Both the position numbers and the translations under genes were made by a program. A stretch of 47,676 nt of DNA. It comes from an uncultured Bacilli bacterium. Lineage in GTDB: Bacteria > Bacillota_I > Bacilli_A > RF39 > UBA660. The DNA is taken from NCBI GenBank assembly GCA_944358455.1, contig CALVRE010000036.1, positions 1-47,676 of the forward strand. Direction: 5' to 3'. Shown in pieces: positions 1 to 8,046 of this stretch (positions are counted from its first letter, which is position 1; the number at the start of each line of letters is the position of its first letter). The notes beneath the pieces are model-generated. The model saw only the letters and a list, made by a program, of their open reading frames with translations, was not told the origin of the DNA and searched no databases.

Positions 1-35
1 TATAACAAATCATATCCATTGACAAGAAAAGAGAC

Positions 36-63
36 AAAAAAATACTATACTTGACGTATAGTA
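36..63 (-). terminator. Terminator of the pilin-like gene
   Basis: An 8-bp perfect stem (TACTATAC / GTATAGTA, loop TTGAC) lies just downstream of the pilin-like stop codon. On the minus strand it is followed by seven T residues. Confidence 0.8.
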
Positions 64-69
64 CTTTCA

Positions 70-1677
70 TTATATTTCATATGGAGCACTAAGAGTTCCA
101 TTTCCAGCATTAATAACTAAATCAGATGATACCATTATAACTGGACGAACTCCATAAGTGGCAGTAAAATCAATTAAATCGGCAACTCCATAATTACGTA
201 TATTCCACGCAGTTGTCGTATTACATGGTGTCATAGCCCAATAATTCCATGAATTCGCTGATGTATTCGCTGTGGTATAATTTTTTGATATTAGACTCAG
301 ACTCTGATTTGCTAACATTTCTCCTACTCTAACTAAAGCAACTGTATTGGTAAAAGGATTTTCCGTCGAACTTAAATTATCTTTGTAATTTGATCCAGAA
401 GTGAAATTTGCCCCGCGATACCAAGTTGTATTAATCAAATCAGTTTGTCTTGTAGGCACCAGCCAATTTTTAAAAGATGTGCTTGTTAGGAGCGTTGACA
501 TAGTCTGAAAATCATTTCCGTATGCAACAGTTGTATCATAAAATCCATCTAAAATTAACTTTGTTCCTGTATCAGTATGTTCCATGATACGATAAGTTCT
601 TCCATCAAACTTTACATATTCCCCACTACCAGCACTCTCTTTCAGAGTTTCAGTCTCTACATTTAACGACTGATTTAAAACATATTCAGTATCAGAATTT
701 CCTGTTAAAGTACCATTACCTGCTGTAATAATCATATCTGGTGAAACAGATATTACAACACGAATTCCGCTTAAATATCTTACTTTACCAGAATTAACAC
801 CACCAGTATTATATATGGTCCATACATCCGCATTTGTATTAGGAGTCAACGTCCAATAAAACTGTCCATTTACTAAATAACTTGAGGATCCTCCCGACAA
901 GTTATATTCATCAATCGAAAGAATTCCAGCCATTGCCGTTACTGGTGTTGTACAAGTAGTTCTAGCACTTGAGCTGCTAGTAACTAAGGTTGAATCCTCA
1001 CAAAAACTAGTTTCCACAATATCTTCTCTACTTTTTAATCTTGTCAAAAAATAATTATTTACCCAATCTTTTATATAACTACCATTATAGTCTTGAGCTC
1101 CTGTATCAGTTCCCCATGTAATTGATGAGACATCTTCCTCTGTTATCAATCGAACACTTCCATCACTATTGACACCCATTATTCTCCAAATAAAACCATT
1201 ATACCACGCATAATTATTATCAACTGCACCCTTTAAATAAGTTCCACCCATATACGTATAAATTTCATGACTATCTAACAAAGTTTGTGCAATACTTCCC
1301 ACTGTTTGAAGTTGTGTTGGATATTCATAATAAATCGTTTTATCATCATTCACGTAAAGTCCAACTAATTCTGTTCGATCAACTACTTCATCAGTATCAG
1401 GATTAATCGTATTTTCTTTTAAAAAACCACTATCGATTAAATCACGAATGGGAACTGCACTAACTCCCCCTATACTACTTAATTCGGGGAATTTCTCTCG
1501 ATTCGTTTCCACATATAATTCTGCCGAATCAATAATATTGTTCACAAAACTATCATATTCTTTTTGATCGGCACTTTTTAAACTTGATGTAATCGCTGGA
1601 ACTGTTACAATCAGCATAATTGCTAATACAACAAGAACTCCCAATAGTTCTACTAAGGTAAATCCTTTATTTTTCAT
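70..1677 (-). CDS. Type IV pilin-like protein with duplicated DUF6273-like domain
   Basis: The N-terminus is a prepilin/pseudopilin signal: KNKGFTLVELLGVLVVLAI, with a short positive leader, G|F cleavage site, Glu at +5 and one hydrophobic helix. It is therefore likely processed by a prepilin peptidase and displayed on the cell surface. The rest (535 aa, far longer than a normal pilin) holds two similar halves. Each has an F/Y-x-WRIM/YRIM opening and ends in (G)(I/V)RxVIxVSxDxxI-AGNGTL, resembling DUF6273. The GTG at 1686 gives an ORF 3 codons longer, but that GTG lies inside AGGTGAG, the Shine-Dalgarno for the ATG at 1677, so the ATG is chosen. No other pilus genes are in the window. Ligand and role are unknown. 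Confidence 0.8.
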   Translation of the reverse strand: MKNKGFTLVELLGVLVVLAIMLIVTVPAITSSLKSADQKEYDSFVNNIIDSAELYVETNREKFPELSSIGGVSAVPIRDLIDSGFLKENTINPDTDEVVDRTELVGLYVNDDKTIYYEYPTQLQTVGSIAQTLLDSHEIYTYMGGTYLKGAVDNNYAWYNGFIWRIMGVNSDGSVRLITEEDVSSITWGTDTGAQDYNGSYIKDWVNNYFLTRLKSREDIVETSFCEDSTLVTSSSSARTTCTTPVTAMAGILSIDEYNLSGGSSSYLVNGQFYWTLTPNTNADVWTIYNTGGVNSGKVRYLSGIRVVISVSPDMIITAGNGTLTGNSDTEYVLNQSLNVETETLKESAGSGEYVKFDGRTYRIMEHTDTGTKLILDGFYDTTVAYGNDFQTMSTLLTSTSFKNWLVPTRQTDLINTTWYRGANFTSGSNYKDNLSSTENPFTNTVALVRVGEMLANQSLSLISKNYTTANTSANSWNYWAMTPCNTTTAWNIRNYGVADLIDFTATYGVRPVIMVSSDLVINAGNGTLSAPYEI

Positions 1678-1736
1678 TTTACTCACCTATCTTTAATAAC
1701 ATTTTATAACAAATTACCAAGAATGACAAGTAAAAG

Positions 1737-1757
1737 AAAAAGTAGATTTCTCTACTT
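1737..1757 (-). terminator. gapA terminator
   Basis: Stem AAGTAGA / TCTACTT with a GAAA loop in RNA, followed by TTTTTC on the minus strand. It begins inside the gapA stop codon (TAG), which confirms TAG as a genuine stop in this genome. Confidence 0.8.
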
Positions 1758-2756
1758 ATTCATTAAAGCAATTGCAGTACGAACCATCTGAGCACTATAG
1801 CCCATTTCATTATCATACCATGCAACTACTTTTACCATTTGTTTTCCATCCACATCTAAGATTTCGGTAAGTTGACCATCTACCAATGCTCCTAAATGAG
1901 ACCCGATAATATCACTCGATACTACTGGATCCATCGTAAATCCTAATGTTTCATTCGTATATTTCTGGAATGCTTGGTTAATTGATTCAGGATCAGTATT
2001 TTTCTTCAGCTCTAATGTCAAGTCAATCATAGAACCAGTTGGTACAGGAACACGAACTGCACTTCCTTTCATTCTTCCTTCTAGTTCTGGCAATACTAAA
2101 CCGATTGCTTTCGCAGCTCCAGTACTTGATGGAATAATGTTAGCAGCCCCTGCTCTTCCACGACGAGAGTTAATTCCTTTTTTATGAGCAACATCGAGAA
2201 TTACTTGATCATTCGTATAAGCATGAACCGTTGTCATATAACCTTTTTCGACTCCAAATTCTTTATTCAAAACATCAAGAACAGGCGCTAAACAATTGGT
2301 TGTACAACTTGCGGCACTAATAATTTGCTCACTTCCATCTAAAATATTATCATTGACATTATAGACAACTGTTTTACAATCTCCTTTTGCAGGAGCAGAA
2401 ATAATTACTTTCTTTGCTCCAGCATGAATATGAGCCATAGCTGCATCTACTTTTACAAAGTGACCAGTACATTCAAACACAACATCGATTCCTAATTCCT
2501 TCCAAGGTAAATTACTTGGATCAGTCTCAGAATATACTTTCACCTTTCTTCCTGCAACAATAATTCCTTCTTCATCAAAAGAGATTTCATCATTGCGATA
2601 ATTACGATGATTCGTATCATATTTTAAAAGATACGCTAATTGTTCTGCATCGGTTAAATCGTTGATTGCAACAACTTCCAATTCTGGATTTTCCTCCATA
2701 ATTCTAAATACAAGTCTTCCAATTCTTCCGAATCCATTAATAGCTACTTTAATCAT
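1752..2756 (-). CDS. gapA: Glyceraldehyde-3-phosphate dehydrogenase, type I
   Basis: Cytosolic glycolytic enzyme: glyceraldehyde 3-phosphate + NAD+ + Pi to 1,3-bisphosphoglycerate. The 334-aa length is standard. The N-terminal Rossmann motif INGFGRIGR, the catalytic SCTTNCLAP segment (near residue 150), the HAYTNDQ segment and the C-terminal WYDNEMGYSAQM are all present. A strong AAGGAGG lies just upstream of the ATG. The gene is monocistronic, with its own sigma-A promoter and terminator. NAD versus NADP preference was not judged. Confidence 0.97.
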   Translation of the reverse strand: MIKVAINGFGRIGRLVFRIMEENPELEVVAINDLTDAEQLAYLLKYDTNHRNYRNDEISFDEEGIIVAGRKVKVYSETDPSNLPWKELGIDVVFECTGHFVKVDAAMAHIHAGAKKVIISAPAKGDCKTVVYNVNDNILDGSEQIISAASCTTNCLAPVLDVLNKEFGVEKGYMTTVHAYTNDQVILDVAHKKGINSRRGRAGAANIIPSSTGAAKAIGLVLPELEGRMKGSAVRVPVPTGSMIDLTLELKKNTDPESINQAFQKYTNETLGFTMDPVVSSDIIGSHLGALVDGQLTEILDVDGKQMVKVVAWYDNEMGYSAQMVRTAIALMNK

Positions 2757-2776
2757 TTTCTATCCTCCTTATCTTC

Positions 2777-2805
2777 ATTATATAAAGTTTCTCATTCCTT
2801 TTCAA
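2777..2805 (-). promoter_or_regulatory. sigma-A promoter of gapA
   Basis: On the minus strand, TTGAAA (2805-2800), a 17-bp spacer and TATAAT (2782-2777), about 20 bp upstream of the gapA start. Confidence 0.75.
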
Positions 2806-2842
2806 GAATAATTCCATGATTAGACAAAGATTGACATTTTAA

Positions 2843-3967
2843 TTACAGTCGAAAATGTTGAGCATTTTGCATACCCATCTGTACTAATCGATTCGTCTCA
2901 GATAACAATGTATTATTACAAACTTCCTCCTTACCGTTCCATCTTAAATGTAGCTGAGAATCCAAATCTTGAGGAAAGGAATATATTTCTAAATTAGAAT
3001 AATGATGTTGTAATCTTAAAAAGGTTCGGATGAACTTCTCTGTTAAATTAGACTGTAATTTATTTTGCTTTTCATATTCTTCCGCTTTTTTCTCGGTTGA
3101 CCAATTTTGATATTTTGCCTTAACTTCTAAAGCCATTCTTTTCGCATTCCATCGTTCGATCAGTATAGATGGAGCTATTACTTCATCAATGCCTAACTCT
3201 TTAAAATAAGCAAACGCCATATTCAACGCTACTAAGAAACTAGCTGTTACATCTTTTAAATTTCCCTCTTCATAAAGAGTAAAATTATCTTCTAGGGAAT
3301 TGAATCCCTCCCCTATTTTGTAAAGAAGACGATTCATTTTTTTAGAAAGAGCCGTTTCCCTTTGTTTTTCTCCTTGAATCGCATAAATATATGCTTTGTG
3401 GTCGTCAATTCCAAACTTTACTTTTGGAAAAATATATTCTCCCCCTTTTGTCTTAACAATAAATTGATAGGGTGCTTCATTATAGATTCGATCTTTTTTC
3501 ACTTCTATTTCTAGATCACTTTTTAAAAAGGTACTACTTCCTAACTCATATTTCTTTTCTAAATGCTGATTTAAAAAAGCAATTCTTCTTTTTAAATAGA
3601 GATGAGGATTTTCAAAATCTTCCACTGTCATATTGGCAAATAGAAGTGTCAGAATTATCTTTTCTCTACAAATTTTACTTTCTTCATCATAAACGGAACC
3701 ATTTAATACTTCTTCTTCAAAATTTTGATCATCATAGAACTCAGAAGCCGTTTTGACATATTCTACTAACAGACGATCAAATTCCTGTTTATTTCGAATG
3801 ACTAAAGTAGGAATTAGCAAACCATCGATTTTTAATTCACAATCGTATCGTTGGCTTGTTTCAACTAAAACTGTGGAAAAAGGCATGTTGTAATAAAAGA
3901 AACAATTGATCCTACCTGTTTGTGCCTCTGGAATGATATGATGATAAAAAAGATCTAAAATGTTCAT
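2843..3967 (-). CDS. Hypothetical cytosolic protein, 374 aa
   Basis: No family recognised. There is no signal peptide or membrane segment. The protein is Lys/Glu-rich, with a long predicted helical C-terminal half (from about residue 230) and a basic/aromatic N-terminus (MNILDLFYHHIIPEAQ). The ORF could begin at 4045, but the ATG at 3967 has AGGTGAGAGT directly upstream, and the longer version would run through the terminator of the upstream kinase-like gene. The 62-bp gap with that terminator suggests separate transcription or readthrough from the upstream gene. Confidence 0.7.
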   Translation of the reverse strand: MNILDLFYHHIIPEAQTGRINCFFYYNMPFSTVLVETSQRYDCELKIDGLLIPTLVIRNKQEFDRLLVEYVKTASEFYDDQNFEEEVLNGSVYDEESKICREKIILTLLFANMTVEDFENPHLYLKRRIAFLNQHLEKKYELGSSTFLKSDLEIEVKKDRIYNEAPYQFIVKTKGGEYIFPKVKFGIDDHKAYIYAIQGEKQRETALSKKMNRLLYKIGEGFNSLEDNFTLYEEGNLKDVTASFLVALNMAFAYFKELGIDEVIAPSILIERWNAKRMALEVKAKYQNWSTEKKAEEYEKQNKLQSNLTEKFIRTFLRLQHHYSNLEIYSFPQDLDSQLHLRWNGKEEVCNNTLLSETNRLVQMGMQNAQHFRL

Positions 3968-4006
3968 ACTCTCACCTATCAGAATTATATCATATTTTTT
4001 TATGAC

Positions 4007-4034
4007 AAAAAATAGAATGCAAAAGCATTCTATT
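4007..4034 (-). terminator. Terminator of the TGS/uridine-kinase-like gene
   Basis: A perfect 10-bp stem (AATAGAATGC / GCATTCTATT) with a 4-base loop and a six-T tail on the minus strand. It starts within the TAG stop codon of the upstream gene. Confidence 0.85.
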
Positions 4035-5694
4035 CGTTGAAACAACCTCCACCAATAAATTCACGAAGAATAGAATCTTGTGGAACTCCATCACTAGGAA
4101 TTGGTAAAAAGTTTCTTAAAAAGTTAATGAGACGCAGAGCCTCGGCATAATTGGGATCATCTTCCGTTACAGAAAAGAGAAGTGGTTCTGCATATGTCTT
4201 TAATACTCCAAGTTCATACACTAATGCTGAATTAACGATAAAGTCAGCATCATCTTGATAAGGAAAAATCCACTTTTCTTCCCCTTCTCTTATTTTTTTC
4301 CACATACTTAAAGTGTCACTCGCATTATATCCTCTAAACTTATTATCGCGAACAATTCTTCTTAATCTTCTCGTATCAGACGTATGAATACGATTATGAT
4401 TATCAATATTTAATTGTGTGAGTGGACTAATGTAAATTTTATATTTATTCTTACGTTCGATCGACATCGTTAAATCTTCATTTAGTGCATGTAATCCTTC
4501 GATAATAATAATATCATTTTCTCCTAATTGTAACCATTTCTTCTTATATTCACGTTCACCAGTTGCAAAATTAAATTCTGGCAACAATACACGCTCGCCA
4601 TCCATCAATTTTAACAAATGTTGATTGAATAATTCGATATCGACGGCTTTGATACTTTCAAAATCATATTCTCCGTTTTCATCTTTCACCATATCACGAC
4701 GATTGATAAAATAATCGTCAATAGAAATCGGATGGGTATGAAGTCCTTTACTACGGAGATAAATCTCTAGTTTTTTAGAAGTCGTAGTTTTTCCGCTACT
4801 TGATGGGCCAGCAATTAGAATGATTTTTAAACGATCTTTTAAATCGTAAACATCATCAGCGATACTTGCTAATTGACGATTGTAATAAGCTTCACTGACG
4901 CGAATCAAATCATTATATTTACCAGTTGTGACCACTTCATTTAACTCGGCAGCATTGCAAATGCCAAGTGAACGTCCCCAATTTGTATATTCCAGAAAAG
5001 CATTAAACAACATTTCGTGATGAACATAGTCTAAAGTTCCATGTGGTCCATAGACATCTGGAAAACTTACAACGAATCCATTATCACGAATATAAGTTAA
5101 ACGATATTCATCAATCGCACCAGTACTATACGCCATTTCTCCATAAAAATAATCATACACATTGTCCAAACGATAAAGGTTAATATAAGTATTGCTTATA
5201 TAACGAAGTACTTTTGCTTTATCAATTTGTCCACGTTTTCTAAAAAATTCTATAGCTTCTAAACGAGAAACAGACAATTTAGTATAAACCAAATCTTCAT
5301 CCGTAATCTTTCGCATCTCATCATAAATGTTTGCTACATCATTTTTATTGATGTCTGCTCCTACTATTTCACAATAAAAGCCTTTATCAATCGAATGCTC
5401 GATCATAAGTTCTACTTTATTTCCAAACAAATGTTTAACCGCCACAACCAATAAAAACTGTAAACTGCGACCATAGATACTATTTCCTGTTGGATGACTG
5501 CGATCGTAAAAATCGACATCACAACTTCTTCTTATTTCTTCACAAAGTTCTGTAACATCATTGTTTACTTTTCCAATTACGATAGGAAACGTAAAGTGAT
5601 GTTTAAAACTTTTACTTATTTCTAATAAAGTTGTCCCCGATGGAAACTCTTTCGTCTCGAGTCCGCGAAAATTCACTTTGATCATTCGTTCCAT
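4030..5694 (-). CDS. TGS-domain protein with uridine kinase/phosphoribulokinase-like domain
   Basis: Domain order: an N-terminal TGS domain (about residues 1-60, IKVNFRGLETKEFPSGTTL), a threonyl-tRNA-synthetase second-additional-domain-like region with an HPTGNSIYGRS motif where synthetases have an HSxxH-like site (about 60-200), then a P-loop kinase of the uridine kinase family (GPSSSGKTTTSKK, IDDYF, IIEGLHALN). Family knowledge supports a cytosolic NTP-dependent nucleoside-kinase-like activity, but the physiological substrate of these TGS fusions is not settled. The ATG at 5694 (GAGGGG upstream) is preferred over the ATG at 5730. The length of 554 aa is typical for the fusion family. Confidence 0.85.
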   Translation of the reverse strand: MERMIKVNFRGLETKEFPSGTTLLEISKSFKHHFTFPIVIGKVNNDVTELCEEIRRSCDVDFYDRSHPTGNSIYGRSLQFLLVVAVKHLFGNKVELMIEHSIDKGFYCEIVGADINKNDVANIYDEMRKITDEDLVYTKLSVSRLEAIEFFRKRGQIDKAKVLRYISNTYINLYRLDNVYDYFYGEMAYSTGAIDEYRLTYIRDNGFVVSFPDVYGPHGTLDYVHHEMLFNAFLEYTNWGRSLGICNAAELNEVVTTGKYNDLIRVSEAYYNRQLASIADDVYDLKDRLKIILIAGPSSSGKTTTSKKLEIYLRSKGLHTHPISIDDYFINRRDMVKDENGEYDFESIKAVDIELFNQHLLKLMDGERVLLPEFNFATGEREYKKKWLQLGENDIIIIEGLHALNEDLTMSIERKNKYKIYISPLTQLNIDNHNRIHTSDTRRLRRIVRDNKFRGYNASDTLSMWKKIREGEEKWIFPYQDDADFIVNSALVYELGVLKTYAEPLLFSVTEDDPNYAEALRLINFLRNFLPIPSDGVPQDSILREFIGGGCFNE

Positions 5695-5787
5695 GAAATC
5701 CCCTCTTATTCTATATATGTATTGTATCAAATAATAAGTATTTTGTCACATCTTTTCCTGAATAAAATGGTATCTTTTATCTTATCA

Positions 5788-5793
5788 TATAAT
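5788..5793 (+). promoter_or_regulatory. -10 element upstream of clpP
   Basis: A TATAAT hexamer 17 bp upstream of the clpP start codon. No good -35 at 17 bp, and no recognisable CtsR heptad pair. Confidence 0.4.
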
Positions 5794-5809
5794 TAGAGAG
5801 GGTGATACA

Positions 5810-6391
5810 ATGTCTTTAATACCTACAGTTATCGAAAGAAGTAGTAATGGAGAACGTGCTTATGATATTTATTCTCGTCTTTTAAAAGATCGGATCATTT
5901 TATTAAGTGATGAAATCACTGATAACAGTGCTAATGTTGTCATTGCACAATTATTATATTTAGATTCTTTAAATCATAATGATATTAGTTTGTATATCAA
6001 TTCTCCAGGCGGAAGTATCACTAGTGGTATGGCCATCTACGATACGATGAATATGATCAAAAGTGATGTTTCAACTATTTGTGTTGGAATGGCTGCTAGC
6101 ATGGCCGCTTTTCTCTTAAGTGCAGGAGCGAAAGGAAAACGCATGTGCCTACCGAATAGTGAAGTTATGATTCATCAACCACTTGGTGGTGCGCAAGGGC
6201 AAGCAACCGAAATAAAAATAGCTGCTGAACATATTTTAAAATTAAAAGATAAATTAAATACCATGCTAGCAGAAAATACTGGACAAGATTTGAAAACAAT
6301 TGAAAAAGATACCGATCGCGATAATTTTATGAGTGCCGAAGAAGCATGTAAATATGGTTTAGTTGATAAAGTATTAAAGCCAACCGATTAA
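5810..6391 (+). CDS. clpP: ATP-dependent Clp protease proteolytic subunit
   Basis: Serine peptidase that forms the tetradecameric proteolytic chamber served by ClpX/ClpC ATPases. It degrades unfolded and tagged proteins, including tmRNA-tagged ones (the ssrA and smpB genes lie further along this window). The catalytic triad is visible: Ser97 in GMAASMAA, His122 in IHQPLGG and Asp171 in DRDNFM. The length of 193 aa is normal. RBS GAGAGGGTGATACA precedes the ATG. It is monocistronic and closed by a strong terminator. Confidence 0.97.
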   Translation: MSLIPTVIERSSNGERAYDIYSRLLKDRIILLSDEITDNSANVVIAQLLYLDSLNHNDISLYINSPGGSITSGMAIYDTMNMIKSDVSTICVGMAASMAAFLLSAGAKGKRMCLPNSEVMIHQPLGGAQGQATEIKIAAEHILKLKDKLNTMLAENTGQDLKTIEKDTDRDNFMSAEEACKYGLVDKVLKPTD

Positions 6392-6407
6392 GGTTGGCTT
6401 TTTATTT
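6376..6407 (+). terminator. clpP terminator
   Basis: A 10-bp stem AAAGCCAACC / GGTTGGCTTT with loop GATTAA, followed by TTATTT. It overlaps the clpP stop codon and faces the convergent DUF3592 gene, for which it may also act. Confidence 0.85.
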
Positions 6408-7146
6408 AGTCTTCTTTTGCCTTGGTTACTTTTTTCTTTCGAGTCGATTTTCTTTTCGGTTTTTCTTCTGAAGCTACTACTACATCCGAAGTTGAAACAG
6501 ATATCGTTTCCTTCTTCTTTATTGCATGAATTTTCTTTTTACGATCAGCGATCACGATTTTTACTAGCGTATAAATTCCCACTATGACAAAAGCTGCTGG
6601 AACAATTACTAATAAAGGACTATATACCATCAACGTTCCCGGTAAATAATTACCAATTAGATTTCCTGCTAAGCAGTAGAAAGCAATACCTAATGCAATA
6701 ACAAATACCGATTTGGCATCTAAATGAGAATCCCTACGATTATCTCCATAATCCACTACATAAGCAACTAAAGGAGCACAGATCATCATAAGTCCAATTA
6801 CGATCAATAACACATCAGGATTAAACTCTTTGATAATCGCTAACGATGGATTAGCTGGATCATAATAAATTTCTTGTCTCGTTCCAACCTCTTCTCGTAC
6901 TTTTGTCCCATAATCAGATTGAACATAATAAGTTTTACCATCGACACTATATTCATAAGTCGGGCAAAAATACTGTTCATCCATTTCAACATGAGCAATT
7001 AAAGTACCAACTACCAATTCATAATCCTTGATTTGGTTTTGTTCGTTACTATAAATTGCGATTCCAAGTCCTAATACAATAACCCCTAGTACAACTACTG
7101 TTATGATCACAATATTCAATACACAACTCTTTAAAAACGCCTTCAC
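6406..7146 (-). CDS. DUF3592 membrane protein with Lys-rich tail
   Basis: 246 aa. One N-terminal helix (about residues 8-30) is followed by a soluble DUF3592 segment (GTLIAHVEMDEQYFCPTYEY ... QEIYYDPANPSLA), then three more hydrophobic helices (about 115-132, 147-168, 174-196) and a basic KKK/KRK tail. DUF3592 proteins are membrane proteins of unknown function. The start is a GTG with AGAGGTG five bases upstream. It is convergent with clpP. Confidence 0.8.
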   Translation of the reverse strand: MKAFLKSCVLNIVIITVVVLGVIVLGLGIAIYSNEQNQIKDYELVVGTLIAHVEMDEQYFCPTYEYSVDGKTYYVQSDYGTKVREEVGTRQEIYYDPANPSLAIIKEFNPDVLLIVIGLMMICAPLVAYVVDYGDNRRDSHLDAKSVFVIALGIAFYCLAGNLIGNYLPGTLMVYSPLLVIVPAAFVIVGIYTLVKIVIADRKKKIHAIKKKETISVSTSDVVVASEEKPKRKSTRKKKVTKAKED

Positions 7147-7199
7147 AGAAACACCTCTATTCTATTATTATTATATAGGGTTTCGATAAAAAAAACAAG

Positions 7200-7376
7200 C
7201 TAGTTCTTTTTATTTTCTTCGACATTTTTATAATAATCTTTTCCAAGATGATATAGTCTCTCTAAAAGAATTCCTTCATCGATATATCCTAATTGATTGG
7301 CCAACTCGATACGAAACTTTTGTATCGCAGGATGTGGTTCTAATTCTTTTAAATAATGAACATGTTCTTTTTTCAT
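7200..7376 (-). CDS. Small ORF downstream of the SASP genes, 58 aa
   Basis: An unrecognised small protein starting MKKEHVHYLKELEPHPAIQK, charged and helical, ending in NVEENKKN. It has a near-perfect AAAGGAGG seven bases before its ATG and is co-directional with the SASP genes. The stretch KFRIELANQLGY loosely resembles the [10 protein letters not shown] core of SASPs, but the conserved [12 protein letters not shown] half is missing. It lies just beyond the terminator of the upstream SASP gene, so expression by readthrough during sporulation is possible. Function unknown. Confidence 0.6.
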   Translation of the reverse strand: MKKEHVHYLKELEPHPAIQKFRIELANQLGYIDEGILLERLYHLGKDYYKNVEENKKN

Positions 7377-7387
7377 ATATCCTCCTT

Positions 7388-7412
7388 TATAGAAAAAGAC
7401 AGAACGATGCCT
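7388..7412 (-). terminator. Terminator after the first SASP gene
   Basis: On the minus strand, AGGGCAG pairs with CTGTCTT (two G-U pairs) around an 8-nt loop, followed by TTTTTC. Weaker than its neighbour at 7713. Confidence 0.55.
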
Positions 7413-7430
7413 GCCCTATCTCTTTATTGA

Positions 7431-7625
7431 TTAAAAGTTACCTTTATTTCCTAAAGCTTGTTCTCCTAATTTAACAAGTCTTTTAGTCATTTCTCCACCT
7501 ACTGAACCATTCATACGTGAAGTAGTATCAGCACCTAGAGTAACACCAAGCTCTCTAGCGATTTCATATTTCATTTGTTCGATAGCTTGTTTTGCTCCTG
7601 GAACAACTAATTTGTTGTTATTCAT
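7431..7625 (-). CDS. Alpha/beta-type small acid-soluble spore protein
   Basis: 64 aa with the complete alpha/beta SASP signature: [22 protein letters not shown] (containing the E-I-A site cleaved by the GPR protease at germination) and [18 protein letters not shown]. These proteins coat and protect spore DNA in the forespore. RBS AAAGGTGGTGAAAAC. A sigma-G-like promoter precedes it. It is a paralogue of the 69-aa SASP just upstream. Confidence 0.96.
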   Translation of the reverse strand: MNNNKLVVPGAKQAIEQMKYEIARELGVTLGADTTSRMNGSVGGEMTKRLVKLGEQALGNKGNF

Positions 7626-7647
7626 GTTTTCACCACCTTTATACTAT

Positions 7648-7677
7648 TAGAATGGTAAAATATTGTCGAATTATGTA
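7648..7677 (-). promoter_or_regulatory. sigma-G-like promoter of the 64-aa SASP
   Basis: Minus strand: TACATA (7677-7672), 17-bp spacer, CATTCTA (7654-7648). The -10 fits the sigma-G/sigma-F CATnnTA consensus, and the same spacing and -10 occur before the other SASP gene. Confidence 0.65.
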
Positions 7678-7712
7678 TTTTTTCAAAAGGTAATTTATGG
7701 TACCAGACATCA

Positions 7713-7743
7713 CAAAAAAAGACAGTCCTACGTGAGGTCTGTC
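7713..7743 (-). terminator. Terminator after the second SASP gene
   Basis: Stem GACAGACC / GGACTGTC (one mismatch), followed by seven T residues on the minus strand. Confidence 0.75.
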
Positions 7744-7756
7744 CATTCTACAAAAA

Positions 7757-7966
7757 CTATTTAGCGTAATTAGAAGATCCTAAATTTTGTTCTCCCATTT
7801 TTACTAATCTCTTAGTAATTTCACCACCTACTGATCCGTTAGCACGGCTAGTAGCATCAGGTCCCATTTTAACACCTAATTCATTAGCGATTTCATATTT
7901 CATTTGTTCGATAGCTTGTTTTGCTCCTGGAACAACTAATTTACTCATTGAACTTTGGTTATTCAT
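7757..7966 (-). CDS. Alpha/beta-type small acid-soluble spore protein
   Basis: 69 aa, [20 protein letters not shown]..., with [19 protein letters not shown] and [18 protein letters not shown]. It is a DNA-binding spore protein made in the forespore. The ORF extends three codons further to a GTG, but that GTG is part of AGGAGGTG, the Shine-Dalgarno of the ATG at 7966, so the shorter form is annotated. It has its own sigma-G-like promoter and its own terminator, so the two SASP genes are separately transcribed copies. Confidence 0.96.
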   Translation of the reverse strand: MNNQSSMSKLVVPGAKQAIEQMKYEIANELGVKMGPDATSRANGSVGGEITKRLVKMGEQNLGSSNYAK

Positions 7967-7989
7967 TTGTTTCACCTCCTGTACACTAA

Positions 7990-8019
7990 TAGAATGTGTA
8001 CATTTGGTTTTTTCATACT
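7990..8019 (-). promoter_or_regulatory. sigma-G-like promoter of the 69-aa SASP
   Basis: Minus strand: AGTATG (8019-8014), 17-bp spacer, CATTCTA (7996-7990), upstream of the AGGAGGTG ribosome binding site. Confidence 0.65.
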
Positions 8020-8046
8020 CTAAAGTTTATGGTAATTTATGGTTTT

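Noticed and set aside
5710-5809. CtsR operator upstream of clpP
   Set aside because: No direct repeat of the GGTCAAA heptad could be found; only a -10 element is visible.
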